Below, one piece after another: positions 47,275 through 55,299 of a stretch of 64,000 nt of DNA. The notes beneath the pieces were generated by a model, which was given only the letters and a program-made list of their open reading frames with translations, was not told the origin of the DNA and made no database searches. The translations under genes were made by a program, and so were the position numbers. Source of the stretch: Azoarcus sp. PA01 (GTDB lineage: Bacteria > Pseudomonadota > Gammaproteobacteria > Burkholderiales > Rhodocyclaceae); assembly GCA_001274695.2 (NCBI GenBank), contig LARU01000002.1, positions 682,001 to 746,000 on the forward strand. Reading direction: 5' to 3'. Within the stretch, counting starts at the first letter, position 1; the number at the start of each line of letters is the position of its first letter.

Positions 47275-48962
47275 ACTGCGAAGCCGTGATCCCCGGGCAT
47301 GAGCTGTCACGCTTGGAGCGCCCACCGTTCTCCGCGAACGAACTCGCCGCTGCGCGCGCAGCCGGAGGCCGGTTGCTCGATGCGCTGGCGCAGCTCGAAG
47401 CGGCGCCCGCCGAGCGGCTGGCGCGTCTCGGCGCAACCGTCGATCTGCCTGTCGTCGAGGCTGCCCGCCTGATGAAACTCGCTCCCGATTTCGCCGCGAT
47501 CGACTTCGAGACTGCGCTGCGCCGCGAATGCGTCGCCGTGCGTGACGAGGACGGCGCGCTGCTGGTGGTGCTGGCCGATCCGTTCGATGACGATCTGCTC
47601 GATGGCCTCGGCGCGCGTCTGGTCGAGCCTTTCACGCTGGCGCTCGCGGACCGTGACGACCTCGGCGGCTGTCTCGCGCGCCACGAGGACGAAGTGCGCC
47701 GCGCTGCCGGCGTGACCGACAGCCGTGAAACCGGCGGTGGCGGCGATGACGTCGAGGACCTGTCGCTGCGCCGCATCAGCGCCGACGCGAGTCCGGTCGT
47801 GAAGCTGGTCAATTCCACCCTCTACGACGCGCTCAAGCAAGGCGCGAGCGACATCCACCTCGAAGCGGTGCCCGGCGGCCTCGTCATCAAGTATCGCGTC
47901 GACGGCGTCCTGTCCCGCGTCGGCGGCGCTTCGGGCAACGAGCTGGCCGAACAGGCGATTTCGCGCCTCAAAGTGATGGCCGAGCTCGACATCGCCGAAA
48001 GCCGCGTCCCGCAGGACGGTCGCTTCAAGGCGCAGGCAGGTGGACGCGAGATCGACTTCCGGGTGTCGATCATGCCGAGCATCCACGGCGAGGACGCAGT
48101 ACTGCGCATCCTCGACAAGGAACACCTCACGCGCGAAATGAGCGGCTTGACGCTCGAAGCACTCGGCTTCGATCCCGGCTCGCGCGACCTGCTGCGCCGC
48201 CTCGCCGGCGAGCCTTACGGCATGCTCCTCGTCACCGGCCCGACCGGCAGCGGCAAGACGACGACGCTCTACGCAGTGCTCGGCGAAACCAACCACGGCC
48301 TGGACAAGATCGTCACGATCGAGGACCCGGTCGAATATCAGCTCGCCGGCGTGCTGCAGATTCCGGTGAATGAAAAAAAAGGCCTCACCTTCGCCCGCGG
48401 CCTGCGTTCGATCCTGCGCCACGACCCGGACAAGATCATGGTCGGCGAGATCCGCGACCCCGATACCGCCGAGATCGCCGTGCAGGCTGCGCTCACCGGC
48501 CACCTGGTGTTCACGACCGTGCACGCCAACAGCGTGTTCGACGTGATCGGCCGCTTCATGCACATGGGGATCGACCCCTACAACCTCGTCGGAGCCCTGA
48601 ACGGCGTGGTCGCCCAGCGCCTCGTGCGGATCAACTGCCCGCACTGCAGCGGGGATGTCGTCCCCGACGCGCAGCTCGTCGCCGCGTCGCAACTCGGCGA
48701 CAGCGCAGGCTTCCGTTACCGCGCCGGCTCCGGTTGCGGCCACTGTCGCGGCTCGGGCTACCGCGGCCGCCGGGCGGTCGCCGAAGTGCTGCTCCTCGAC
48801 GACGAGCTGCGCGAACTGATCGTCAGCCGCGCGCCCCTGCGCACGATGAAAGAGGCCGCGCATCGTCGCGGCTTCCGCTCGTTGCGCACTGCCGTCACGC
48901 AGCTGGTGGAAAAAGGGGAAACGACTCTTCAGGAGCTGAACCGTGTCACGCTCCTCGGCTGA
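47271..48962 (+). CDS. gspE: Type II secretion ATPase GspE
   Basis: 563 residues; hexameric ATPase that drives pseudopilus assembly. N1E-like domain up to about 150, then Walker A GPTGSGKTTTLYA, Asp box and Walker B KIMVGEIRDPDTAE, His box TGHLVFTTVHAN, and the C-terminal zinc module CPHC...CGHC. ATG overlaps the gspF stop. Confidence 0.96.
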   Translation: MNCEAVIPGHELSRLERPPFSANELAAARAAGGRLLDALAQLEAAPAERLARLGATVDLPVVEAARLMKLAPDFAAIDFETALRRECVAVRDEDGALLVVLADPFDDDLLDGLGARLVEPFTLALADRDDLGGCLARHEDEVRRAAGVTDSRETGGGGDDVEDLSLRRISADASPVVKLVNSTLYDALKQGASDIHLEAVPGGLVIKYRVDGVLSRVGGASGNELAEQAISRLKVMAELDIAESRVPQDGRFKAQAGGREIDFRVSIMPSIHGEDAVLRILDKEHLTREMSGLTLEALGFDPGSRDLLRRLAGEPYGMLLVTGPTGSGKTTTLYAVLGETNHGLDKIVTIEDPVEYQLAGVLQIPVNEKKGLTFARGLRSILRHDPDKIMVGEIRDPDTAEIAVQAALTGHLVFTTVHANSVFDVIGRFMHMGIDPYNLVGALNGVVAQRLVRINCPHCSGDVVPDAQLVAASQLGDSAGFRYRAGSGCGHCRGSGYRGRRAVAEVLLLDDELRELIVSRAPLRTMKEAAHRRGFRSLRTAVTQLVEKGETTLQELNRVTLLG

Positions 48963-49668
48963 TCTGCTGCTGTGCCTCGAAGCCGGAGCCTGGACGCTCG
49001 GCACCGGGTCGGGCGCGCGCCGGATTGCGTTCGGCGAAGCGACGCCGGCGGCCGCGCTGGAAGCCCTCGAGGCCGCCGCCACGCCCGCGCGCAGCCGTCT
49101 CCAGGTCGTGATCGACGACAGCTGGCTGCGCTACGTGGTCGTGCGCTGGCCCGCTGCGTTGCGCGGCCGCGAGGAGCGTCAGGCCTACCTCGCTCATCGT
49201 TTCCGCGAAGTGCACGGCGTCGCCGAGCCGGAGTGGGCGTTCGCGTTCGACCGCGGCCCGGTGCATTTCCCGGTCCTCGCGTGCGCCGCGCCGCGCAGCG
49301 TGACCGATGCGCTCCAGGCTTTCGCCGGTACGCGCCGACTGCGCCTCGTCGGCGTCGCCGGCGGCTTCGTGCATCGCTTCAACCGGTTGCAGCGCCGCCT
49401 CGGCAGCGCCCCGGGAGCTTTCGGTGCGCTCGCGGTGGCGCGTGGCACCCGGCTCACCGTCGGCCTGTGGCGCGACGGGGCATGGCAGGCGCTGCGCAGC
49501 CAGAACGTGGGCGAAGACGCAGCGCAGGTCCTGCGCCAGACGCTCGAGAGCTGGACGCTGCGCATCGCAGGGGCCGACCGCGCAGGCGTGCTCTATACCT
49601 GCGGCATCGCACCTGTCGCCCCCGCGGGCTGGCGCATCGAAGACACGGGAGGCGCTTCATGGCCCTGA
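48943..49668 (+). CDS. PilM/GspL-like cytoplasmic assembly protein
   Basis: 241 residues. No membrane helix. The N-terminus (DLLLCLEAGAWTLG) and the VVVRWPAALRGREERQAYLAHRF and LTVGLWRDGAWQALRSQNV segments resemble the actin-like ATPase fold of PilM and the cytoplasmic part of GspL, but it is short and lacks a clear phosphate loop. GTG start at 48943 with AGGAG 8 bases before it, overlapping gspE by 20 bp. Role by position: scaffold linking the ATPase to the periplasmic ring. Confidence 0.65.
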   Translation: MSRSSADLLLCLEAGAWTLGTGSGARRIAFGEATPAAALEALEAAATPARSRLQVVIDDSWLRYVVVRWPAALRGREERQAYLAHRFREVHGVAEPEWAFAFDRGPVHFPVLACAAPRSVTDALQAFAGTRRLRLVGVAGGFVHRFNRLQRRLGSAPGAFGALAVARGTRLTVGLWRDGAWQALRSQNVGEDAAQVLRQTLESWTLRIAGADRAGVLYTCGIAPVAPAGWRIEDTGGASWP

Positions 49669-50213
49669 TCCGGGGCGCCCCCGCGCCGCTGGCCCTCGAT
49701 TTCGCGCCGATTCGCCGCCGCCCCGGCTGGCTCGGCTGGGTACTGCTGAGCGTCGGGCTAGTCGCAGTCGGCATCGAGCTGCTGGCGTTCGAAGCGGCCC
49801 GCGTCGACCTCGCCGAGCGCGAAGCGATCGTCGCCCGCCTGCGCCACCAGCTGCAGCGCAAGCTCTCGGCGGCCCCCGCGGCGCCGTCGGCTCCCCTTTC
49901 GGCGAAGGAAGCCCAGGCAGCGATCAAGGTCGCGGCGCAAACGAACGCGGACTGGAGCGGACTTTTCACCGGTCTCGCCCGCGCGCGCAGCGACGACGTC
50001 GCGCTTCTCGAAATCCATGCCAACGCGCCTGGCGGAACCTTGACGCTCGTCGGCGAGGCGCCCGCGCTCGGCGCCGCGTTCGACCATCTTCGCCGCCTGC
50101 AGCAACAAGACGGGCTGCGCGACACCCGCATCGGTCGGCATGAATGGACGAGCGGCGACGGGGGCGATGTCGTGCGGTTTGCAACCAGCGCGCGCTGGGG
50201 AAATGCGCAATGA
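49659..50213 (+). CDS. PilN-like bitopic inner-membrane protein
   Basis: 184 residues. Short cytoplasmic start, one membrane helix (WLGWVLLSVGLVAVGIELLAF, about 28-48), coiled-coil (RVDLAEREAIVARLRHQLQRKL) and a small periplasmic domain with LLEIHANAPGGTLTLVGEAP, as in PilN/GspL periplasmic parts. Overlaps its neighbours at both ends (10 and 4 bp). Confidence 0.7.
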   Translation: MALIRGAPAPLALDFAPIRRRPGWLGWVLLSVGLVAVGIELLAFEAARVDLAEREAIVARLRHQLQRKLSAAPAAPSAPLSAKEAQAAIKVAAQTNADWSGLFTGLARARSDDVALLEIHANAPGGTLTLVGEAPALGAAFDHLRRLQQQDGLRDTRIGRHEWTSGDGGDVVRFATSARWGNAQ

Positions 50214-50758
50214 AGCATGGCGCACGCCTCCAGGAAGCGGTGCTGCGCGCGATCCTGCATGCGGGCTGGCCCGGCGCGCTCGGCGCATCGCTGCTCGCGT
50301 TCGCGCTGGCGTTCGGATTGTCCGGCGACGCGGAGATCGGCGCGCAACGCGACGCGCTCGCCGAGGAGCGCGCGCGACTGCTGCGCCCCGCACGGCTTGT
50401 CGCCGGGGCAACATCCGATCCCCGCGGCCGCCTCGACCGCTATTACGCGGCGTTTCCGGTCCGGGCGGCGTTGCCGGCCCGGCTCGACCGCCTGCACGCG
50501 ATGGCCGAAACGCACGGCATTGGGATCGATGGCGCCAGTTACGACATCGCCGACGTTTCCGACGCCCCGCTGCAGCGCATCTCGCTCGCGCTGCCGGTCA
50601 GGGGCGACTTCACGCGCGTGTACGCGTGGCTTGCCGACGCGCTGCGCGAACTCCCCGAACTCGCGCTGGAATCGCTGTCGGTCAAGCGTGCCGCGACCGA
50701 CAGCACCGAAGTCGAAGGCGAAGCGAGGTTCGTTCTCTTTGTGAGGAAGGAGCGATGA
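50210..50758 (+). CDS. PilO/GspM-like bitopic inner-membrane protein
   Basis: 182 residues. One membrane helix (GALGASLLAFALAFGLS, about 22-40), a helix GAQRDALAEERARLL and a ferredoxin-like periplasmic domain ending VEGEARFVLFVRKER. ATG at 50210 overlaps the stop before it (ATGA). Pairs with the PilN-like protein in the order and topology known for PilN-PilO. Confidence 0.7.
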   Translation: MKHGARLQEAVLRAILHAGWPGALGASLLAFALAFGLSGDAEIGAQRDALAEERARLLRPARLVAGATSDPRGRLDRYYAAFPVRAALPARLDRLHAMAETHGIGIDGASYDIADVSDAPLQRISLALPVRGDFTRVYAWLADALRELPELALESLSVKRAATDSTEVEGEARFVLFVRKER

Positions 50759-50835
50759 GCGCGTCGCCAGGCCGCCCGAAGAAGCGCTCCGTCCCGCGTC
50801 GTGCGAACGCGCGCAGCGCGAGGGTGCACCGATGA
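50755..50835 (+). CDS. Possible 26-residue coupling ORF
   Basis: Opens with ATGA on the stop of the PilO-like gene and ends with ATGA on the start of the PilP-like gene. The Arg/Ser-rich peptide (MSASPGRPKKRSVP...) resembles nothing. It would carry ribosomes across a 73-bp gap otherwise unusual in this tightly overlapping cluster. It may be chance. Confidence 0.3.
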   Translation: MSASPGRPKKRSVPRRANARSARVHR

Positions 50836-51356
50836 GCCGCGACAAACGCCGCAGGTTCGTCATCGGCGCCGCGCTCGTCGCGACCTTGGCGGCCACCTGG
50901 TGGGCGGCGTCGCTCGAAGACGACATCGGCTTGCCGGCCGACGAAGGCAGCACCGCTCGCGACGGCCGGCGCGCGCGCGCAACGACCCGGCGCGCTCGTA
51001 CGCCGCAGCCGCTGCCGTCGCTGGACGAGTTGCGCGTCGAACGTGCGCCTCTGCCGGACGTCGCCGCCGGCATCCTGCAGGCGACGCACCTTCACCCTCC
51101 CGCCGAGCTGGCAATCCCGGCCGCTGCGCCGATGGTGCCGGACGCGCCGCCCTTGCCTTTTCGCTTCGTCGGCGCACTGGAAGAACGCGGCGAACTGACC
51201 GCGTTCCTGCTCGAAGGCGACCAACTGCGCGTCGTGCGCGCGCACGACACGATCGATGACCGCTACCGCGTCGAACGTGTCACGGCCGCGTTCATCGAAT
51301 TCACTTATCTGCCCCGGCGCCTGCGCCAGGTACTCACCGTTTCGGGCTCGTCATGA
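50832..51356 (+). CDS. PilP/GspC-like protein linking platform and secretin
   Basis: 174 residues. N-terminal anchor (RRFVIGAALVATLAATWWAASL), a Pro/Arg-rich linker, then a small beta domain LPFRFVGALEERGELTAFLLEGDQLRVV...VERVTAAFIEFTYLPRRLRQVLTV resembling the HR domain of GspC and PilP. No PDZ domain. Its stop overlaps the secretin start (ATGA at 51353). Confidence 0.7.
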   Translation: MSRDKRRRFVIGAALVATLAATWWAASLEDDIGLPADEGSTARDGRRARATTRRARTPQPLPSLDELRVERAPLPDVAAGILQATHLHPPAELAIPAAAPMVPDAPPLPFRFVGALEERGELTAFLLEGDQLRVVRAHDTIDDRYRVERVTAAFIEFTYLPRRLRQVLTVSGSS

Positions 51357-53776
51357 TCCTCTCAAGAAAACGCCGGACCGCTCCAGGTGTTCTCGTGGCC
51401 GCAGCCCTACCCGTTTTTCATGTCCCGCCCGCGCCGCGAGGGCGTCGGGACATCAAGGCAAACTGGGCGGACTATGGCCGCGCCATTTTTGCGGCCTTCG
51501 TCCTGACCTCCTTCCTTTCCGCATGCAGCACGACGAAAGACCCGGTCGAGCGCAGCCGCGCCGAATTTTCCGGCGGCAATCGCACCGAGGCTTTCATCCG
51601 CCTGCGGCAGGCGGTGCGCGATACGCCCGACGATCCGGCGCTGCGCGCCTATTACCTCCGGCAGCGCGAGTTGCTCACCGCGGAGCGCCTCGCGGATGCC
51701 GAACGCGCCCGCGCGGCCGGACGCCTGGACGAAGCGGCACGACATTATCGCGAAGCGCAGGAGATCGATCCCGAGCATCCTCGCGCACGCGCCGGGCTCG
51801 AGGCGATCGAAGCGGACCGGCGCCGCGCGGCGCAGTTCGCCGAGGCCGAAGCCGCCTGGGCGCGGAACGACCTCGCCACCGCCGAGCGGCTCGTGCGCGC
51901 GCTGCTTGCGGCAGCGCCGAACAGCGCACGCGCGCGCAGGCTGCTGCGCGACATCGAGGAGCGCGCCGAGCGTCGCGCACCACCGGCCGAGGCGCTCACC
52001 GGTCCGCTCGCGAAGCCGGTGAGCCTGCAGTTTCGCGATGCGCCGCTGCGCGTGGTTTTCGAAGCGCTGTCGCACGCGGCCGGGCTCAATTTCGTCTTCG
52101 ACCGCGACGTCAGGATCGATGCGCCGGTGACGCTTTTCGTGCGCGACAGCTCGGTCGACGAAGTCATCAAGCTGGTCGCCATCACGCAGCAGATCGAGCG
52201 CAAGGTGCTCAACGCGAATTCGGTGCTGATCTATCCGGCGACTCCGGCGAAGCAGCGCGACTACCAGGAACTCGTGACGCGCAGCTTCTATCTCGCGAAC
52301 GCCGACGCCAAACAGGCCCAGAGCCTGCTCAAGCAGCTCGTCAAGAGCAAGGACCTGTTCATCGACGAGAAGCTCAACCTGCTGGTGATCAAGGACACGC
52401 CGCAGGCAGTGCGCCTCGCCGAACGCCTGCTCGCGTCGCTCGACGTCGCCGAGCCTGAAGTCATGCTCGAAGTCGAAGTGCTGGAAGTCGCGCGCAGCAA
52501 GCTGCGCGAGCTCGGCCTCGATTTTCCCGACGAGATCGGTTATGGCCTGCTGCGCAGCCAGCAGCAGATCACGCAAACCCAGACAGCAGCCGGAATCGTC
52601 AGCGAAGTCGTCACGCTGCCCGGCAGCGAGATCGCGCCGGGCGTCGTGCCGCGCGCGCAGTGGGGCGACCTCACCGGCTTTGTTACGAATCCGGCCCTGA
52701 CCCTTCGCCTGCGCGCCGAGGACGGCGACACGAACCTGCTCGCGAACCCGCGCATCCGGGTGAAGAACCGCGAGAAAGCGAAGATTCACATCGGCGAGAA
52801 GCTGCCGGTATTTACGACGACATCGACTGCGAACGTCGGGGTCTCCGCATCGGTGAGCTACCTCGACGTCGGCCTCAAGCTCGACGTCGAGCCGGCGGTG
52901 ACGCTCGATGACGAAGTCGCGATCAAGGTCGCGCTCGAAGTCAGCAACATCGTCCGCGAAGTGCCCGGGCCATCGGACTCGCTCGCGTACCAGGTCGGCA
53001 CGCGCAGCGCCGCGACGGTGCTGCGGCTGCGAAACGGCGAAACCCAGGTCCTCGCCGGCCTGATCAGCGACGAGGAACGCCGCAGCGCGCAGCGCCTGCC
53101 CGGCCTGGGCGAGCTGCCGCTGATCGGCCGGCTGTTCTCGAGCGAGCGCAACAACGCGAGCAAGACCGAGATCGTCCTGCTGATCACGCCACGCATCGTG
53201 CGCAACATCGTCGCGCCGTCGCTTGCGCGTGCCGACCTGCCGGCCGGCACCGACGCGAGCATCGGCGCGGCGCGGCTCGCGCTCGGCCCGACGCTGCCCG
53301 GCAGCCTCGGGCTGTGGGGTTCGGACGGACGTGCGCCGAGCCCGGCGCCCGACGCGCTGCCTTCCGACACGCCGCTCGCGGATGACGTGCCGCCGCTCGA
53401 GCCGCCCGCAACGCAGCCGGACGGTCCGGGAGCGTTGAGCATCCAGGCACCGCCGACGGCCCGCAGCGGCGAGCGGATTCACGTCACGCTCGATCTCGTC
53501 GTGCCGGGCTCGATCGCCGGTGGCGAAGCCGTCCTCGGCTTCGACCCACTGCGTCTGGAAGCTGCGGGCGGCCGGCCGGCCGGAGACGGCCGGATAAGCG
53601 TCGACCTCCCCGCGGGAGCGGAGCGCATCACCGTCCAGGTGCCGTTCGTCGTGCGCCCAGGCACGAGCGGCGCGGCGGATATCTCGCTCGAGAACGCGAC
53701 CATGCGCCGAAGCAGCGGTGAAACCGCGACGCCCGAAGGAAGCGGCGGCGGCGTCAGCATCGAAGTGACGCTGTGA
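51353..53776 (+). CDS. gspD: Secretin GspD-like with TPR N-terminus and cohesin-like C-terminal domain
   Basis: 807 residues. A lipobox LSAC (cysteine about residue 58) after a hydrophobic segment suggests a lipoprotein, although the region before it is long. TPR-like helices fill about 65-205, then one or two N-domains (VSLQFRDAPLRVVFEALSHAAGLNFVFDRDV; TRSFYLANADAKQAQSLLKQLV) and the secretin barrel (about 375-620) with TNLLANPRIRVKNREKAKIHIGEKLPV and GLGELPLIGRLFSS...TEIVLLITPRIVRN. After a Pro-rich linker a domain at about 695-807 (SGERIHVTLDLVV...GEAVLGFDPLRLEA) looks like a cohesin fold. That extra domain is unusual for T2SS secretins. Confidence 0.88.
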   Translation: MILSRKRRTAPGVLVAAALPVFHVPPAPRGRRDIKANWADYGRAIFAAFVLTSFLSACSTTKDPVERSRAEFSGGNRTEAFIRLRQAVRDTPDDPALRAYYLRQRELLTAERLADAERARAAGRLDEAARHYREAQEIDPEHPRARAGLEAIEADRRRAAQFAEAEAAWARNDLATAERLVRALLAAAPNSARARRLLRDIEERAERRAPPAEALTGPLAKPVSLQFRDAPLRVVFEALSHAAGLNFVFDRDVRIDAPVTLFVRDSSVDEVIKLVAITQQIERKVLNANSVLIYPATPAKQRDYQELVTRSFYLANADAKQAQSLLKQLVKSKDLFIDEKLNLLVIKDTPQAVRLAERLLASLDVAEPEVMLEVEVLEVARSKLRELGLDFPDEIGYGLLRSQQQITQTQTAAGIVSEVVTLPGSEIAPGVVPRAQWGDLTGFVTNPALTLRLRAEDGDTNLLANPRIRVKNREKAKIHIGEKLPVFTTTSTANVGVSASVSYLDVGLKLDVEPAVTLDDEVAIKVALEVSNIVREVPGPSDSLAYQVGTRSAATVLRLRNGETQVLAGLISDEERRSAQRLPGLGELPLIGRLFSSERNNASKTEIVLLITPRIVRNIVAPSLARADLPAGTDASIGAARLALGPTLPGSLGLWGSDGRAPSPAPDALPSDTPLADDVPPLEPPATQPDGPGALSIQAPPTARSGERIHVTLDLVVPGSIAGGEAVLGFDPLRLEAAGGRPAGDGRISVDLPAGAERITVQVPFVVRPGTSGAADISLENATMRRSSGETATPEGSGGGVSIEVTL

Positions 53777-53786
53777 GGCGGGCACG

Positions 53787-54266
53787 GTGAGCGCAAGCGC
53801 GTTGCGCGGCTTCACCCTCATCGAACTCGTCGTGACGGTGGCGATCGTCGCCGTGCTCGCGAGCGCCGCGATGCCGCTTGCCGAGCTCACCGCCCAGCGC
53901 GCGCGGGAGTCGGAGCTGCGCGCCGCGCTGCGCGCGATCCGCGGCGGCCTCGACGCTTACAAGGCGGCTTTCGACGCGAACCGGATCGAGCGCGAGGCGG
54001 GGGCTTCGGGCTATCCGCCCGACCTTGCCGCGCTCGTCAAAGGCGTACCCGACATCACCGATCCGAACAGCCGGAAAATCTACTTCCTGCGCCGCATTCC
54101 GCGCGATCCGTTCTTCACCGACGCGGACGTGCCCGCCGAACACACCTGGGGCTTGCGCAGTTATGCGAGCCCGCCGGAGACGCCGGCCGAAGGCGAGGAC
54201 GTCTTCGACATTCATTCGCTGTCACGACGAGTCGGGCTGAATGGGGTCCCGTACCGCGAATGGTAG
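53787..54266 (+). CDS. Pseudopilin, GspG-like
   Basis: 159 residues. Very short leader, then RGFTLIELVVTVAIVAVLASAAMPL with the prepilin Glu5. The body AIRGGLDAYKAAFD, LRRIPRDPFF and EDVFDIHSLSRRVGLNGVPYREW resembles GspG-type pseudopilins. GTG start at 53787, 10 bp after the secretin gene. Confidence 0.85.
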   Translation: MSASALRGFTLIELVVTVAIVAVLASAAMPLAELTAQRARESELRAALRAIRGGLDAYKAAFDANRIEREAGASGYPPDLAALVKGVPDITDPNSRKIYFLRRIPRDPFFTDADVPAEHTWGLRSYASPPETPAEGEDVFDIHSLSRRVGLNGVPYREW

Positions 54267-54278
54267 AGAAGTCCGCAC

Positions 54279-54689
54279 ATGACTGAACACCACTCCCCGA
54301 CCGTTTCCCGCGGCCCGTCGCGGCCGGCCGGATTCACGCTGATCGAACTGCTGGTCGTGATGGCGATCATCGCGACGCTGCTGTCGATTGCGGCGCCGCG
54401 CTATTTCGACCACCTGGAGCGGGTGCGCGAAGCGACGCTGCGACAGTCTCTCGCCGTCGTGCGCGACGCGATCGACAAGTACCGCGCCGATACCGGAATC
54501 TATCCGCAGCAGCTGGACGATCTGGTGAGCCGACGCTACCTGCGTGCGCTGCCGAAGGACCCGATCACCGAATCCGATGCGACGTGGAAGCTCCTGGCGC
54601 CGCCGGACGGGGGCGGCGAAGGGGTCTGGGACATTCGCAGCGGCGCCGCAGGAGCGGCATCCGGCGGCGGGAATTATGCGGACTGGTAG
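54279..54689 (+). CDS. Pseudopilin, GspG-like
   Basis: 136 residues. Leader MTEHHSPTVSRGPSRPAG then FTLIELLVVMAIIATLLSIAAPRYF. Body DAIDKYRADTGIYPQQLDDLV, LRALPKDPITES and WDIRSGA end in NYADW, as in GspG. ATG at 54279. Confidence 0.87.
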   Translation: MTEHHSPTVSRGPSRPAGFTLIELLVVMAIIATLLSIAAPRYFDHLERVREATLRQSLAVVRDAIDKYRADTGIYPQQLDDLVSRRYLRALPKDPITESDATWKLLAPPDGGGEGVWDIRSGAAGAASGGGNYADW

Positions 54690-55191
54690 GCACGAGCGCG
54701 GCTACACGTATCTCCTGGTGCTGTTTGCCGCCGCTGCGCTGGGATTGTTCACGGCTGAGGTCGGCGTCGTGTGGCAGAAGGTAGTGGCGCGCGAACGCGA
54801 GGCCGAGCTCCTCGCCATCGGCAGCGAGATCGCGCGCGCGATCGGCCGCTACCATGCCGACTCGCCGGGCGCTCCGGCGTGGCCGACGAGCCTCGAGGAA
54901 CTCGTCGACGATCGACGATTCCCGACCGTCAGACGTCATCTGCGACGCCTCTACCGCGACCCGCTGACCGGACACCCGGACTGGGAGCTGGTGCGGGAGG
55001 GCCAGGGGATCGTCGGCATTCACAGCCGCGCGACCGGCGAACCGATCCGCAAAGCCGACCTGCCGCCCGAGCTCGGCCCCACTGCGGGCAGCGCGGCGCG
55101 CTACGACCAATGGATTTTTCGGCCGGCCGAACCGATTGCGAGCGGTGCACCTTTGACGAACACCGCAGCCGCCGGAATTGCTCGGCGATAG
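54676..55191 (+). CDS. Divergent pseudopilin-like protein
   Basis: 171 residues. MRTGRHERG precedes YTYLLVLFAAAALGLFTAEVGVVWQKV, a hydrophobic helix after a Gly as in prepilins but with Leu in place of the conserved Glu5. The body has IGRYHADSPGAPAWPTSLEELVDD and LRRLYRDPLTGHPDWELV, pilin-like. Overlaps the previous gene by 14 bp and ends the cluster. Missing Glu5 is a trait of GspK-type tip proteins; no other GspK feature is seen. Confidence 0.7.
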   Translation: MRTGRHERGYTYLLVLFAAAALGLFTAEVGVVWQKVVAREREAELLAIGSEIARAIGRYHADSPGAPAWPTSLEELVDDRRFPTVRRHLRRLYRDPLTGHPDWELVREGQGIVGIHSRATGEPIRKADLPPELGPTAGSAARYDQWIFRPAEPIASGAPLTNTAAAGIARR

Positions 55192-55299
55192 CTAAGCGTC
55201 ATCCGCGTGCGAAAAAACAGTCTCCCCCGATGCGGCGCGGGCAGGCTGCGCGCGAAACCGGCAATCCCGTCCAGGCTGTCCGGTCCCGCGCCGGCGCGT

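Noticed and set aside
51407..53890. 827-codon open frame antisense to gspD
   Set aside because: Same artefact; low-complexity Arg/Asp/Val-rich product lying over a clear secretin.
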